Positions 19,196 through 28,322 of a stretch of DNA of 40,553 bases are shown piece by piece (the stretch's first letter is position 1; each line of letters starts with the position of its first letter). Made by a program: the position numbers and the translations under genes. The stretch is from Rhodococcus sp. JCM 9791 (GTDB taxonomy: Bacteria > Actinomycetota > Actinomycetes > Mycobacteriales > Mycobacteriaceae). The stretch is from contig BBEG01000011.1 of the NCBI GenBank assembly GCA_001312645.1, forward strand, positions 1-40,553. Reading direction: 5' to 3'. The notes below the pieces were generated by a model, which was not told where the DNA came from, searched no databases, and was given only the letters and a program-made list of their open reading frames with translations.

Positions 19196-20414
19196 TTACA
19201 GGACGCTCCGGCGACCTTCGCCGCGATGATGTCGTCCCAGGTCATCCCCAACTCTTCGAGGATCTGGTCGGTGTGTTCGCCGTGTTCGGGTGAGCGTCCT
19301 GGTTTCGCGGGGGTCTCGTCGAACTGGATCGGGGCTGCGACCGTCTTGAATACTTCACCGTCCTCATCGGCGACGCTCATCAAATAGCCGTTGGCGACGG
19401 CCTGCTGGTCGTCGAGCACCTCGGCAGGGGTCGCGAGCGGCGCCCACACACCTGGCTCGTCGGCGAGGATTTTCTGCCACTCGGCAAGATCGCGGTCGGC
19501 GAAGATCGCCCGCAGAATGGTTGTCGCTTCGTCTTTGTTGGCGACGAGATTGGCGAGTGGGGTGAATCGTTCGTCGACTGCGAGTTCGGGATGCCCGATC
19601 CGTTCGCAGAATCCGTGCCAGAAGCGGTCGGCCTGCAGGAACACGAGTTGGAGCCACCGGCCGTCGCGGGTCTTGTAGCGATTCACCACAGGATTCGGAG
19701 CTTCCCCCTGGGAGTAGGCCGGAATGCGGTCGATTCCGTAGTAGTCGGCCGCGCAGATGTCAGGTGCCACGGCCCACATTCCTTGGGCAAGAAGCGATCC
19801 GTCGACCGTGCGTGCCACTCCGGTCCGTTCCCGATGGAAGAGTGCTGCGACGATGCCGCCAGCGAGGGTGCTGCCGCCCTGCAGGTCGCCGAATGCGGGG
19901 CCCTGCGCGAACGGAAACTCCTGACCGTCCGGTGTGAGTGCATAGGCAACGCCTGCGCGTGCCGTGTACCCGGAGGCGTCGAACCCGCCCTTGTCGCGGT
20001 CGGGGCCGAGCGGGCCCTGGCCGCTTCCGCGCGCGATGATCACGTTCGGGTTGAACGAACGGAGGGTCTCGACCGAGAGATCGGCGCGTTCGAGCGCGCC
20101 GGGGAGCCAGTTGGTCAGGAGGACATCGGCCTTCGCGATGAGCTTGGCGAAGATCTCGCGCCCCTCCGGTGTCTTGATGTCGATTGCGATGCTGCGTTTT
20201 CCGTGGTTTCCGATCTCCATCATGAAGTTGGCCTTCACCCGGGATTCCGCGGGATCGAGACCGCCGACCGTCAGGTAGCGGCATGGGTCGCCGCCCCGGG
20301 TGTCTTCGATCTTGATGACGTCGCGCCCCAGTCGCGGAGTACGACGCCGGCGCTCGGCACGTACGTCCAGGAGGCGAGTTCCACCACAGTGACACCGTTG
20401 AGGAGATCGGACAT
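19196..20414 (-). CDS. Family III CoA-transferase (CaiB/BaiF type), two frameshifts
   Basis: Transfers CoA between carboxylic acids. The N-terminus reads MSDLLNGVTVVELASWTYVP, then GADVIKIEDTRGGDPCR. NHGKRSIAIDIKTPEGREIF and VLLTNWLPGALERADLS are standard, and KGGFDASGYTARAG covers the expected catalytic Asp. Frame breaks near 20323 (RDWGA|DVIKIE) and near 19205 are each repaired by one base; the second gives the typical ending KVAGAVL and a stop at 19196 in front of a hairpin. About 406 residues. ATG 20414 has AGGGA upstream. It is divergent from the aldehyde dehydrogenase, with the best operator copy between. Confidence 0.9.
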
Positions 20415-20462
20415 CGACGTTCCCTTCTCGCAAAGTCGGGCTGTACAGCTTCCCGGAAGATT

Positions 20463-20479
20463 ACTGTATAGATTACAGT
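20463..20479. promoter_or_regulatory. Candidate TetR operator, site 6 (perfect palindrome)
   Basis: ACTGTA-TAGAT-TACAGT, a perfect 6-5-6 palindrome. It lies between the divergent CoA-transferase (start 20414) and aldehyde dehydrogenase (start 20510), 30 bases before the latter start, so a bound repressor would cover the promoter. Confidence 0.7.
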
Positions 20480-20509
20480 TAGTCATCCGGTTCCGGTTGA
20501 GGAGGATGC

Positions 20510-22047
20510 ATGAGTGAGGTCGACAGCCCCGAGATCACGAGCGTGGAATTGGGGCGGCGCGTCGCGCAGCGGGCGGAGACCCGATTGCTCATCGACGGAG
20601 TGCTGACCGAGGCGACGAACGGTGCGACGTATCGAAATCTCAGTCCCGCCACCGGACTCGTACTCGGCGACGCCGCCGCGGCGACCGCACACGACATGAA
20701 CCGAGCGATCGGCGCGGCACGTCGCGCATTCGATGAGACCTCATGGTCGACCGACCGCGCCCTGCGACGGCGCTGCCTCGAGCAACTCCAGACCGCGATC
20801 GAGGCAGAGAAGGAAGACCTGCGAGACGAACTCGTGGCCGAGGTCGGATGCCCGGTGATGGCCACGGCCGATGCGCAACTGGACTGGCCGCTGTCGGAAT
20901 CCCTCCGCTACCCGGCAGCGTTGATCGATGAGTTCGAATGGGAGCGGATCCTCGACGGCGGGGGTCTGTTCGGGCAGCGAAACATCCGCACCGTGGTCAA
21001 GGAAGCGGTGGGGGTGGTTGCGGCGATCACGCCGTCGAACTATCCGATCGAGGTGATCCTCAACAAGATGGGCCCGGCTCTCGCCGCAGGAAATACCGTG
21101 GTTCTCAAACCGGATCCGAACACGCCGTGGAACGCGGCACGCCTCGGCAGGCTCGTCGCAGAAAAGACCGACATCCCAGCCGGGGTGTTCAACGTGGTGA
21201 CCACCCCCGACAACGACGTTGCAGGTCTGCTCGCCGACGACCCGCGCGTCGACCTCCTTTCCTTCACTGGATCCACCGCGGTCGGCCGCGCCTTGATGCG
21301 CCGAGCAGCCGACACGATGAAGCGGACGTTCCTGGAACTCGGGGGAAAATCGGCTCTCATCGTCACCGACGGCGCCGACCTGTCGAAGGCGATCATGGCG
21401 ACGATCGGCGCGTGCTCCCATGCGGGTCAGGCTTGCGCGGTCAACACCCGAATCCTCGTGCACGAGTCGCTGTTCGATGATCTGTCGGCCGGAGCGGCCG
21501 AGGCATACCGGCAGCTTCCGGTCGGCGACCCGGCGGCAGCAGGGACATTCGTCGGCCCACTCATCAGCGACGCCAGAAACAGAAGGTGCTCAGCATGCTC
21601 GAGCAGGCGCGCATCGACGGTGCGCAGTTCCTCGTCGGTGGAGGCGAGGTGGACGGCCTGGACGAGCATCTGCGCGGCGGCCACTTTGTGGCGCCGACCC
21701 TTGTGAAAGGCGTCGACAACAGCGAGGCTATCGCGCAGGACGAGATCTTCGGGCCGGTCGCAATCCTGATTCCCTTCGCCACCGACGACGAGGCGATCAG
21801 GCTCGCCAACGACAGTCCGTTCGGCCTTGCCGGTGCAGTCATGACGGACTCGTTCGAACGAGGCGAGGCCATCGCACGTCGCGTGCGCACCGGCGCAATC
21901 GGTATCAACGGTGGCATGTTCTACGGCGCCGACGCACCTTTCGGTGGCTTCAAGAACAGCGGTATCGGGAGGCAGTGCGGGATAGAAGGTTTCGAACAGT
22001 ACCTCGAAACCAAGACCCTCGCCGCGCGGGTTCCCCGACGTGCATGA
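20510..22047 (+). CDS. Aldehyde dehydrogenase, one frameshift
   Basis: NAD-dependent oxidation of an aldehyde to an acid. Motifs: ITPSNYPIEVILNKMGPALA, NTVVLKPDPNTPW, FTGSTAVGRAL, TFLELGGKSALIV (general-base Glu), HAGQACAVNTRILV with the catalytic Cys, then DEIFGPVAILIPF and PFGGFKNSGIGRQ. The frame breaks at about 21573, where GACGCCAGAAAC lacks a C (D-A-Q-K-Q-K-V-L). Restored length is about 512 residues. ATG 20510 follows GAGGATGC. It leads a three-gene unit with the mycofactocin SDR and a HIBADH-like dehydrogenase, suggesting consecutive alcohol-aldehyde-acid oxidation. Confidence 0.92.
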
Positions 22048-22082
22048 AGACGATTCACGTATCGGCGACGAAAGGTACACGG

Positions 22083-22930
22083 ATGGGCAAGCTCGACAGT
22101 AAGGTCGCACTGGTCTCGGGAGCAGCACGCGGACAAGGGAGGTCGCATGCGCTCCACCTCGCGGCCGAGGGCGCGAGCATCATCGCCCTCGACCTCTGCG
22201 CCGACCTCGAGGGCAACACCTACCCGCTGGCGAGACGGGAGGATCTGGAGGAGACGGCCCGCCTCGTCGAGAAGGAGGGAGTTCGTGTCCACACCGTGGT
22301 CGCCGATGTACGTGAACGCCGCGACGTGTGGAACGCGATCGCCGGCGGAGTGAGCGAACTCGGCGGACTCCACATCGTCGTTGCCAACGCGGGAATCTGC
22401 CCGATGGGTGACGGGCAGACATTGCAGTCCTGGTCCGACACGATCGACACCGATCTGGCCGGGGTGTTCAACGTCGTCCAGGGCAGCATCCCGCACCTCG
22501 GCGCGGGGGCGTCGATCATCGCGACCGGTTCCCTGGCCGCTCAACTGGGCAGCGCGACCAACCAGGGACCGGGCGGCTCGGCGTACAGCCTCGCGAAGCA
22601 GATGGTGGCGCGCTACGTCAACGATCTCGCAGTGCAGCTGGCGAAGAAGGACATCCGCATCAACGCTGTGCACCCGACGAACGTGAACACCGACATGCTC
22701 CACAACGAGGGGATGTACCGGGTGTTCCGACCCGATCTCGAGCATCCGACGAGGGAAGAGGCCGAGTTGGCATTTCCTGCCATGCAGGCGATGCGCGTGC
22801 CGTACATCGAGCCGTCGGACGTCTCCGAGGCAGTTCTGTTCCTCGCCAGCGACGCATCGCGCTTCATCACCGGCACGCAGCTGCGGATCGACGCGGGTGG
22901 CTATGTGAAGTCCGTGCCCTGGAAGGATGA
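22083..22930 (+). CDS. Mycofactocin-coupled short-chain dehydrogenase, one frameshift at 3' end
   Basis: SDR fold with a Rossmann motif SGAARGQGRSHA (about residues 12-23), a catalytic Ser in IATGSLAAQ and YSLAK as Y-x3-K. The GQGRSHALHLAAEGASI start, YPLARREDLEETARLVE insert and VHTVVADVRERRD match the family tied to mycofactocin, in which NAD is bound tightly and mycofactocin re-oxidises it. About 282 residues. The frame as read runs past 22930, overlapping the next gene; one base added near 22916 gives a stop TGA at 22928-22930 beside the next gene's start region. Expected substrate: a secondary or primary alcohol. Confidence 0.88.
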
Positions 22931-22938
22931 ATACCACC

Positions 22939-23766
22939 ATGACCGACATCATCGGATTTCTCGGAGCCGGCCAGATGGGTGAGCCCATGGTCCGCAGACT
23001 CCTCGGCGCGGGGCACGACGTCCGCATCTACGCCCGCAGGGAAGAGGTGCGCATGCGTCTCGGCGTTGCGGGTGCGTACCTCGCCGATTCGGTCGCGGAT
23101 GTGGCTCGGCAGGCCGACATTCTCGTTGTGTGCCTGTTCTCGGATGCGCAGTTGACGGAACTGGCCGCGGGGCCGGACGGTTTCATGGCGAACGCGAAGG
23201 ACAACGCGGTCGTCGTGTCGCACACGACGGGCACCGTCGGCACTCTCGAGAAGATCCGCGCCGACCACCCCGGCGGGCCGGTACTCGTCGATGCGCCGGT
23301 GAGCGGATCGGCAGAGGACATTGCCGCGGGCAAACTGACCGTGCTCATGGGCGGGGAGAATGCGGTGCTGGATCGCGTGGTAGCGGCGGTGGGCGCATAT
23401 GCCGATCCGATCATCAGGACCGGTCGATTCGGCAGCGCACTGAACTTGAAGTTGGTCAACAATCTGCTCTTCGCGGCGAACGCTCAACTTGCCGCGGCAG
23501 CAGTAGAACTCGGCGACCGTCTCGGTATCGGAAGTCGTGAGCTACTCGCCGCGATTGCGTTGTGCAGCGGCAGAAGCCATGCCCTCGCGTCGATCGGAAA
23601 GGTCGGCGGTGTCGAGACGTTCGACGAGTTCGCGTCACCGTTCCTGCGGAAAGATGTCGCCGCATGTACCGCGGCAGCCGAGGATGCAGGCGTCGATCTG
23701 GGCTGGCTTGCTTCTGTGGTGGCAGGTGGTCCCATTGCCGGACTCGTCGCCCACTCACAGGGGTGA
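22939..23766 (+). CDS. 3-hydroxyisobutyrate dehydrogenase-like beta-hydroxyacid dehydrogenase
   Basis: Intact, about 275 residues. The N-terminal NAD(P) site is IIGFLGAGQMGEPM. The substrate signature is VLVDAPVSGSAEDIAAGKLTVLMGG, and the catalytic Lys sits in ALNLKLVNNLL. It oxidises a beta-hydroxy acid or reduces an aldehyde/imine; the exact substrate is unknown. Two starts are possible: ATG 22927 overlaps the SDR stop (ATGA) but has its GGAAGG directly adjacent, so ATG 22939 is preferred. It ends 12 bases inside the convergent hydrolase remnant. Confidence 0.88.
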   Translation: MTDIIGFLGAGQMGEPMVRRLLGAGHDVRIYARREEVRMRLGVAGAYLADSVADVARQADILVVCLFSDAQLTELAAGPDGFMANAKDNAVVVSHTTGTVGTLEKIRADHPGGPVLVDAPVSGSAEDIAAGKLTVLMGGENAVLDRVVAAVGAYADPIIRTGRFGSALNLKLVNNLLFAANAQLAAAAVELGDRLGIGSRELLAAIALCSGRSHALASIGKVGGVETFDEFASPFLRKDVAACTAAAEDAGVDLGWLASVVAGGPIAGLVAHSQG

Positions 23767-24216
23767 GCCGGCGTCGCGAGACGCGTCACCGCTCCACATC
23801 GAGAGGATGTTGTCGGTGGTGGTGATGGTCGCGAGCACGCTCAACGTGTGGTCGATCATCGACCGTGCATGCGGGTCAACACCAAGTCGGACGGTGCCGG
23901 CCCGAGTTCCGGCAGAAGGGAGCTCCCGAGCTCCCCGGGGCCATGGAGGTGGTGTGGCGTCCGATCGCGAAGAGCTTTGCGTTGTCGTTCGAGCCTGATT
24001 GTCGTCACGACGGTGTACCAGGCAATGCACCACACGAACACCCGCGTCGCGGGCGACGGGAAGCAGGCGGCCGATGTTGGGGAGGGCATGACGTCTCGCC
24101 TCGTGTGCGAGTTCTGCCATGCCTGAATCCGGACCGACGACGGCGCCCTGCAGTTCCTGCGTGACGATTGCCGTGCGGTCCGGATTCAGAAGGTCTTTCA
24201 GCGTCGGCGCGCTCAC
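23755..24216 (-). pseudogene. Isochorismatase-like cysteine hydrolase, internally deleted and frameshifted
   Basis: The N-terminus reads SAPTLKDLLNPDRTAIVTQELQGAVVG and VARDAGVRVVHCLVHRRDDNQ, a good match to actinobacterial isochorismatase-like hydrolases. One-base breaks near 23994 and 23921 restore GSNDNAKLFAIGRHTTSMAPG and LLPELGPAPSDLVLTRMHG. At about 23862 the frame then jumps straight to the family C-terminus MIDHTLSVLATITTTDNIL. Roughly 60 residues that normally lie between, including the segment with the nucleophile, are absent. The GTG start 24216 overlaps the Rieske stop (GTGA). It may be a true deletion or an assembly collapse; as written it cannot be active. Confidence 0.72.
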
Positions 24217-25205
24217 GCGCGGGTCTCGTAGAACTGCGTCGCCCACCGACGCATCGCCATGTACGGCTTGGCGTCGACGCGACCGAGCGGGGGATTCTCG
24301 ACGTAGACCTGATGGCGCCAGATGCCGAGGTCTTCGAAGACGGTGTGGAGGAATCGACGCTCGACCTTCTCCTGAACGTCCTTCGGTGGAACGTCGGAGT
24401 CGTGACCGTCGTTGCGAGGCCACCAGATCGAATAGAAGAGGTCGGAATGCCCGTCGTCGACGGGGGTGCAGGCGAAGATCAGCCGGTAGTTCTGGGCACC
24501 TTCGAACGCGCTCATCGCGTATCCCAGACCGGAGAAGTGGCTATGAATGCGAAGCGCCATCTTATCGGTATCGTCGCTGGTCTCATCGGGCCAGCCGGTG
24601 AGGAACTGCCACTCGTTGTCGACGGCTTCCCATCCTAGCGACACTGGAGTCACACTGGCGCCGTGCACATATCGGAAATGGGCGCTGTCCGGTCCGTTCT
24701 CGGCCACGATCTGTGGATGCACCGGCTCGTACTCCGCGCGGCGTGAGAACTCCGGATAGATGCGGTAGTAGTTGTCTGGGCCGGCGGTGATTTCGGGGAA
24801 CTTGGTGAACGGATCGGGCAGTTCCCACTGTGGAGGTTTCCTGGCCGGCTGATGCCACATGTACACGATTCCGTGCTGCTCCCGAATGGGATAGACCCGC
24901 AGCTTCAATGCCTTGTTGGGGCGGTCGGGGTCGTACGGAATGTAGCGGTTGCTCCCGTCCGGCCCCCACCGCCAACCATGGAACGGACATTCGATGCAGT
25001 CGCCCACCACTTTTCCGCCGTGTCCGAGGTGCGCGCCGAGATGACGGCAGTGCCCGGTCATGACGTGCAGTTCATCGGCATCGTCGCGGTAGGCGACGAG
25101 TCCCTCCCCGAAGTAGTGCAGGGCACGGCTCTGTCCGGCTTCGAACTCCTCCGACCAGCCGATCACGAACCAGCCCGTGACCTTCCACGTGAACGGTACT
25201 TCCAA
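24213..25205 (-). CDS. Rieske non-heme iron oxygenase, large subunit (KshA-like)
   Basis: Intact, about 330 residues. The Rieske [2Fe-2S] site is Cys53-x-His55 and Cys73-x2-His76. The mononuclear iron motif N-x2-D-x2-H-F-x3-H is seen as Asp173, His176 and His181. This layout resembles 3-ketosteroid 9-alpha-hydroxylase oxygenase (KshA), though the protein is shorter. The start is TTG 25205, with AAGGAG six bases upstream; a longer frame from 25283 would run into the preceding gene. No Rieske reductase gene is in the window, so electrons must come from a reductase encoded elsewhere. Expected reaction: mono- or dihydroxylation of a cyclic substrate. Confidence 0.88.
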   Translation of the reverse strand: MEVPFTWKVTGWFVIGWSEEFEAGQSRALHYFGEGLVAYRDDADELHVMTGHCRHLGAHLGHGGKVVGDCIECPFHGWRWGPDGSNRYIPYDPDRPNKALKLRVYPIREQHGIVYMWHQPARKPPQWELPDPFTKFPEITAGPDNYYRIYPEFSRRAEYEPVHPQIVAENGPDSAHFRYVHGASVTPVSLGWEAVDNEWQFLTGWPDETSDDTDKMALRIHSHFSGLGYAMSAFEGAQNYRLIFACTPVDDGHSDLFYSIWWPRNDGHDSDVPPKDVQEKVERRFLHTVFEDLGIWRHQVYVENPPLGRVDAKPYMAMRRWATQFYETRA

Positions 25206-25234
25206 CGGATACTCCTTTGCCGGGCCGGAGGAAT

Positions 25235-26533
25235 TCAGCTCGAGCGCTGCATCTGGGAGGCTGCGCTGATCTGCTGTTCCCACGCCGCGAGCTTTTCTTC
25301 GGCGCTCGTCTGATGATGGCTCAACGCACGGATACTCACATCGTGACCTTCCGCTGCCGCCCGTAGGGCTCCCACAGTGGCCTGTTCACGGGGTACATGG
25401 GCAAACGGGTCGAACGAGAACCAGCGCATCGCGTTCAAGTGGGTCATCTTGTCGATCTCGCCGTCCGGAACGTGGTCGTCGGCGAACACGCCGCTCAACT
25501 CCTCGGGCGCACCCGGCCACATCGAATCACTGTGCGGATAATCCATTTCCCACGCGATGTTGTCGATCCCGATCTTGTGACGAAGTGTGACGCCGAGCGG
25601 GTCGCTGATGAAGCACGTGAGGAAATGCTCTCGAAACACCTCGCTGGGAAGCTTTCCTTCGAAGTCCTGCAGCGTCCACGTCGAATGCATCTCGAAGGTG
25701 CGGTCGACGCGTTCGAGGAAATACGGGATCCAACCCGTGCCACCTTCGGAGAGCGCGATTTTGAGGTCTTTGTATTCCTTGACCGGGCGCGACCACAGAA
25801 GATCTGCGGCGGCGTTCACGATGTTCATCGGCTGGAGCGTGATCATGACATCGGGCGGCGAATCCGTCGAGGGGATCGAGAGCTTGCCCGAGGATCCGAT
25901 GTGGATCGACAGCACCATATCGGTGTCGACGAGAGCTTCCACAACGGATTCCAGTATTCGTCATGGAAGCTCGGGTATCCGAGCGCGGCCGGATTCTCGG
26001 TGAAGGTGAGGGAGTGCACCCCCTTCTTCGCGAGGCGCCGGACCTCCTGAGCGCACAGTTCGGCGTCCCAGATCACCGGCAGGCCCATCGGATGAATCGG
26101 CCGGGGTACGCGCCACACCACTCTTCGAGGTGCCAGTCGTTGTAGGCCTGCACCAACGCGAGCGAGAAGTCGGAGTCCTCGGTCGCGAACAGGCGAGCGG
26201 CGAAGCGGGGAACGACGGGAAGTTCATCTGCGCCAGAACACCGCCCGCGTTCATATCCTTGACGCGTTCGTGGACGTCGTAACATCCCGGCCGGATCTCA
26301 TCGAGGCCTTCGGGCTCGAGGCCGTACTCCTCCTTGGGGCGACCGGCGACGGCATTGAGTGCGACGTTCGGGATGATCCTGTCGCGGAACTTCCACATGT
26401 CTGCGCCGTTGTCCATGTGCACCAGGCGCGGTGCGTCGTCCGCGTACTTCTTGGGGAGGTGGTTGGCGAACATATCGGGTGGTTCGATGATGTGGTCGTC
26501 GACGCTGACCAGGGTCATGTCGTTCTTGTCCAT
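25235..26533 (-). CDS. Amidohydrolase-2 family protein, three frameshifts
   Basis: About 433 residues after repair. It opens with TLVSVDDHIIEPPDMF (D-x-H metal region), then GGVLAQMNFPSFPRFAARLF, AYNDWHLEEWCGAYPGRF, ELCAQEVRRLAKKGVHSLTF, MVLSIHIGSSGKL and, near the end, IAWEMDYPHSDSMWPG with the conserved Asp. Breaks near 26207, 26098 and 25940 each need one base, for example TGGAAGCTC for TGGAAGGCTC. ATG 26533 has AAGGA upstream. It precedes the Rieske gene by 29 bases and follows another amidohydrolase by 49, so the run 27815-23755 is probably one transcript. It represents a subfamily common in mycobacteria and rhodococci; the reaction is not known. Confidence 0.87.
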
Positions 26534-26582
26534 GCTCGTTCCTTCCGAGGGCCGTGCGCGAGGTCTTGCGTTTCGTGGGCGA

Positions 26583-27815
26583 CTACCTTGCTGTGGCGAG
26601 CGTCGGCGGATCGGCGGCATCCGGATCCGGGTTCGCGATAGAGAGGCCCATGAAGCGGCGAGCGTTGTCGCCCATGAAATCCCACGTCCGGCGGCGATCC
26701 ATTCCTTCCGCGTACTTCCAATACCCCTTGGGTTCGGGAAGGCCTTCGGGATGCGGGTAGTCGGATCCGAACATGACCTTGTCCCAGCCGACCATGTCGA
26801 CGACATCTGCCACCGACCCTTCCCAGAAGGGGCTGACCCAGACGTTGCGACGGAATACCTCGAGCGGATCTTCCGGGAAGTTCTGCGGCATCTTCTTCGT
26901 CAGATCCTCGAGGTCGTGGAACAGCGGCCGGATCCACGAGCTTCCGTTCTCCACGCTGGCGATCCGCAGCTTCGGGAAGCGCGTGAGGGTTCCGTGGCAG
27001 ATCAGGCTGCCGAGCATGTCGGAGATCTCCCGGTGCCCGAGAGCAAGCCAGCGAAATGCGCTCATGGCCATGAAGCTCTGGGTGTTCGGGGGCTCCCACT
27101 TGTTGACGTATTCGTCGAGTGGCGGCTGGCTCGCGTGAAGCGCGATCGGGAGGCCGGCCACTTCCACGTCATGCCAGAAGGGGTCGAACTCGGGGAGTGC
27201 GGGAGAGCGCCAGCCGTGGAGACCTTTGACCGGAGCGGGCTTGATCAGCGCGACCTTCGCCCCGTTTTCGACGAGGTATGCGAGCTCGCGTCGGGCGCCG
27301 TCCACCTCGGCGCAGTTGATCACTGGAGTGGTGAACACTCTGCCGTGGTGGTCGAAGCCCCAGTGCTCGAGCATCCACCGGTTCAAGGCGTGAACGATTG
27401 CGAGTGTCAGTTCCGGATCGTCGGCGGACGAGTGTTCGACGAGGCTGGCGAGAGTGGGGAAGACCAGTGATTCCCGCACTCCCTGCCGGTCCATCTCGGC
27501 GAGTCGTTCGTCCGGACCGCGAGTGGCGGGTGGGCAGTCGATGGCGGACCCTTGCATTTCGCGGAGTGTGAGTCCGTCGGCGTTCTCGCCGGCGAAGAAC
27601 TTCTCGTGGGCGCCCGGTGCTGCGACCCGGTCGAAGGTGGGGTTCGGGATGAAGTCGGTGATCTTACCGTTGATGGCGAGGCGCGTGCGACGACCGATCT
27701 GTACGTACTGGACGGCGTTCGTGTACTTGTCGGGGAGGTACCTCGTGAGGGCTTCGGACGTCTCGTACATGTGTGTGTCGGCATCGAAGATCGGTGCACC
27801 ATCGGACGTTGTCAT
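26583..27815 (-). CDS. Amidohydrolase-2 family protein
   Basis: Intact, 410 residues. IFDADTHMYETSEAL carries D-x-D-x-H near the N-terminus. ITDFIPNPTFDRVAAPGAHEKFF closely resembles the segment VPNPTFDPVIVPGALDLLF of the protein at 3877-5102. A mid His is in PIALHASQPPL, and KVMFGSDYPHPEG holds the conserved Asp. The close resemblance to 3877-5102 suggests ancient duplication, perhaps together with the two TetR genes. The start is ATG 27815, with GAGGAG seven bases upstream. It is divergent from the PPOX gene. Confidence 0.9.
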   Translation of the reverse strand: MTTSDGAPIFDADTHMYETSEALTRYLPDKYTNAVQYVQIGRRTRLAINGKITDFIPNPTFDRVAAPGAHEKFFAGENADGLTLREMQGSAIDCPPATRGPDERLAEMDRQGVRESLVFPTLASLVEHSSADDPELTLAIVHALNRWMLEHWGFDHHGRVFTTPVINCAEVDGARRELAYLVENGAKVALIKPAPVKGLHGWRSPALPEFDPFWHDVEVAGLPIALHASQPPLDEYVNKWEPPNTQSFMAMSAFRWLALGHREISDMLGSLICHGTLTRFPKLRIASVENGSSWIRPLFHDLEDLTKKMPQNFPEDPLEVFRRNVWVSPFWEGSVADVVDMVGWDKVMFGSDYPHPEGLPEPKGYWKYAEGMDRRRTWDFMGDNARRFMGLSIANPDPDAADPPTLATAR

Positions 27816-27879
27816 GCGCAGTCTCCTCGTTCGTGCCCGCTCGTGAATTCGAGCCTCGCAGCGCGCAACGGTTATGTCA

Positions 27880-27896
27880 ACAGTCGGCATTACGGT
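27880..27896. promoter_or_regulatory. Candidate TetR operator, weaker site 7
   Basis: ACAGTC-GGCAT-TACGGT: the right arm is perfect, the left arm matches at 4 of 6. It lies between the divergent amidohydrolase (start 27815) and PPOX gene (start 27911). The position is right, but the left arm is poor. Confidence 0.35.
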
Positions 27897-27910
27897 AACT
27901 TGGGGTCATG

Positions 27911-28300
27911 ATGTCGAAAGTGCCTCCCGGTTACGAGGACCTTCTCGAACGGCCGATCGTCGGTGTGCTCGGTACCGTCAGTCCCGATGGGTCGCCGAGT
28001 CTGTCTCCGATGCGATTTATCTGGGATGGTGCACATCTGAGGGTGAGCCACACTATTCCTCGCAAGAAGTTCGTGAGTCTTCAAGCGAATCCCAACTACT
28101 CGTTCCTGATCACCGACCCGGACGAGCCCGCGCGGTGCCTCGAGGTACGCGGTTGGCTGGTGACAGTGCAGGGCGACCACGACGGCTCGTTCTACCTGTC
28201 GCTGGGGAAACGCTACGGGCAACCCGACCTGCAACCGCCCGACGATGTCGACGACCGCGTTGTGATGATCCTCGACGCCACCCGTTTCACAGCGAAATGA
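27911..28300 (+). CDS. PPOX-fold (F420/flavin-dependent) small oxidoreductase
   Basis: 129 residues, a split-barrel pyridoxamine-phosphate-oxidase-like protein. It begins PGYEDLLERPIVGVLGTVSPDGSP, then SPMRFIWDGAHLRVSHTIPRKKFVSLQANPNYSFLIT and YLEVRGWLVTV-type strands, as in actinobacterial F420-dependent PPOX enzymes. The substrate is unknown. ATG 27911 is preferred over ATG 27908 because GGGG is then five bases upstream. Its stop lies 22 bases before the convergent stop of TetR 2. Confidence 0.82.
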   Translation: MSKVPPGYEDLLERPIVGVLGTVSPDGSPSLSPMRFIWDGAHLRVSHTIPRKKFVSLQANPNYSFLITDPDEPARCLEVRGWLVTVQGDHDGSFYLSLGKRYGQPDLQPPDDVDDRVVMILDATRFTAK

Positions 28301-28322
28301 ATCGACAGGAGGCCTGCCGCGA

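Noticed and set aside
24213..25283. Rieske gene start at ATG 25283
   Set aside because: It would overlap the preceding amidohydrolase gene with a non-conserved N-terminus, while TTG 25205 has a strong AAGGAG at ideal spacing.
26334..27470. A 378-codon plus-strand open frame
   Set aside because: Antisense to two amidohydrolase genes with clear metal motifs; no recognisable domain.
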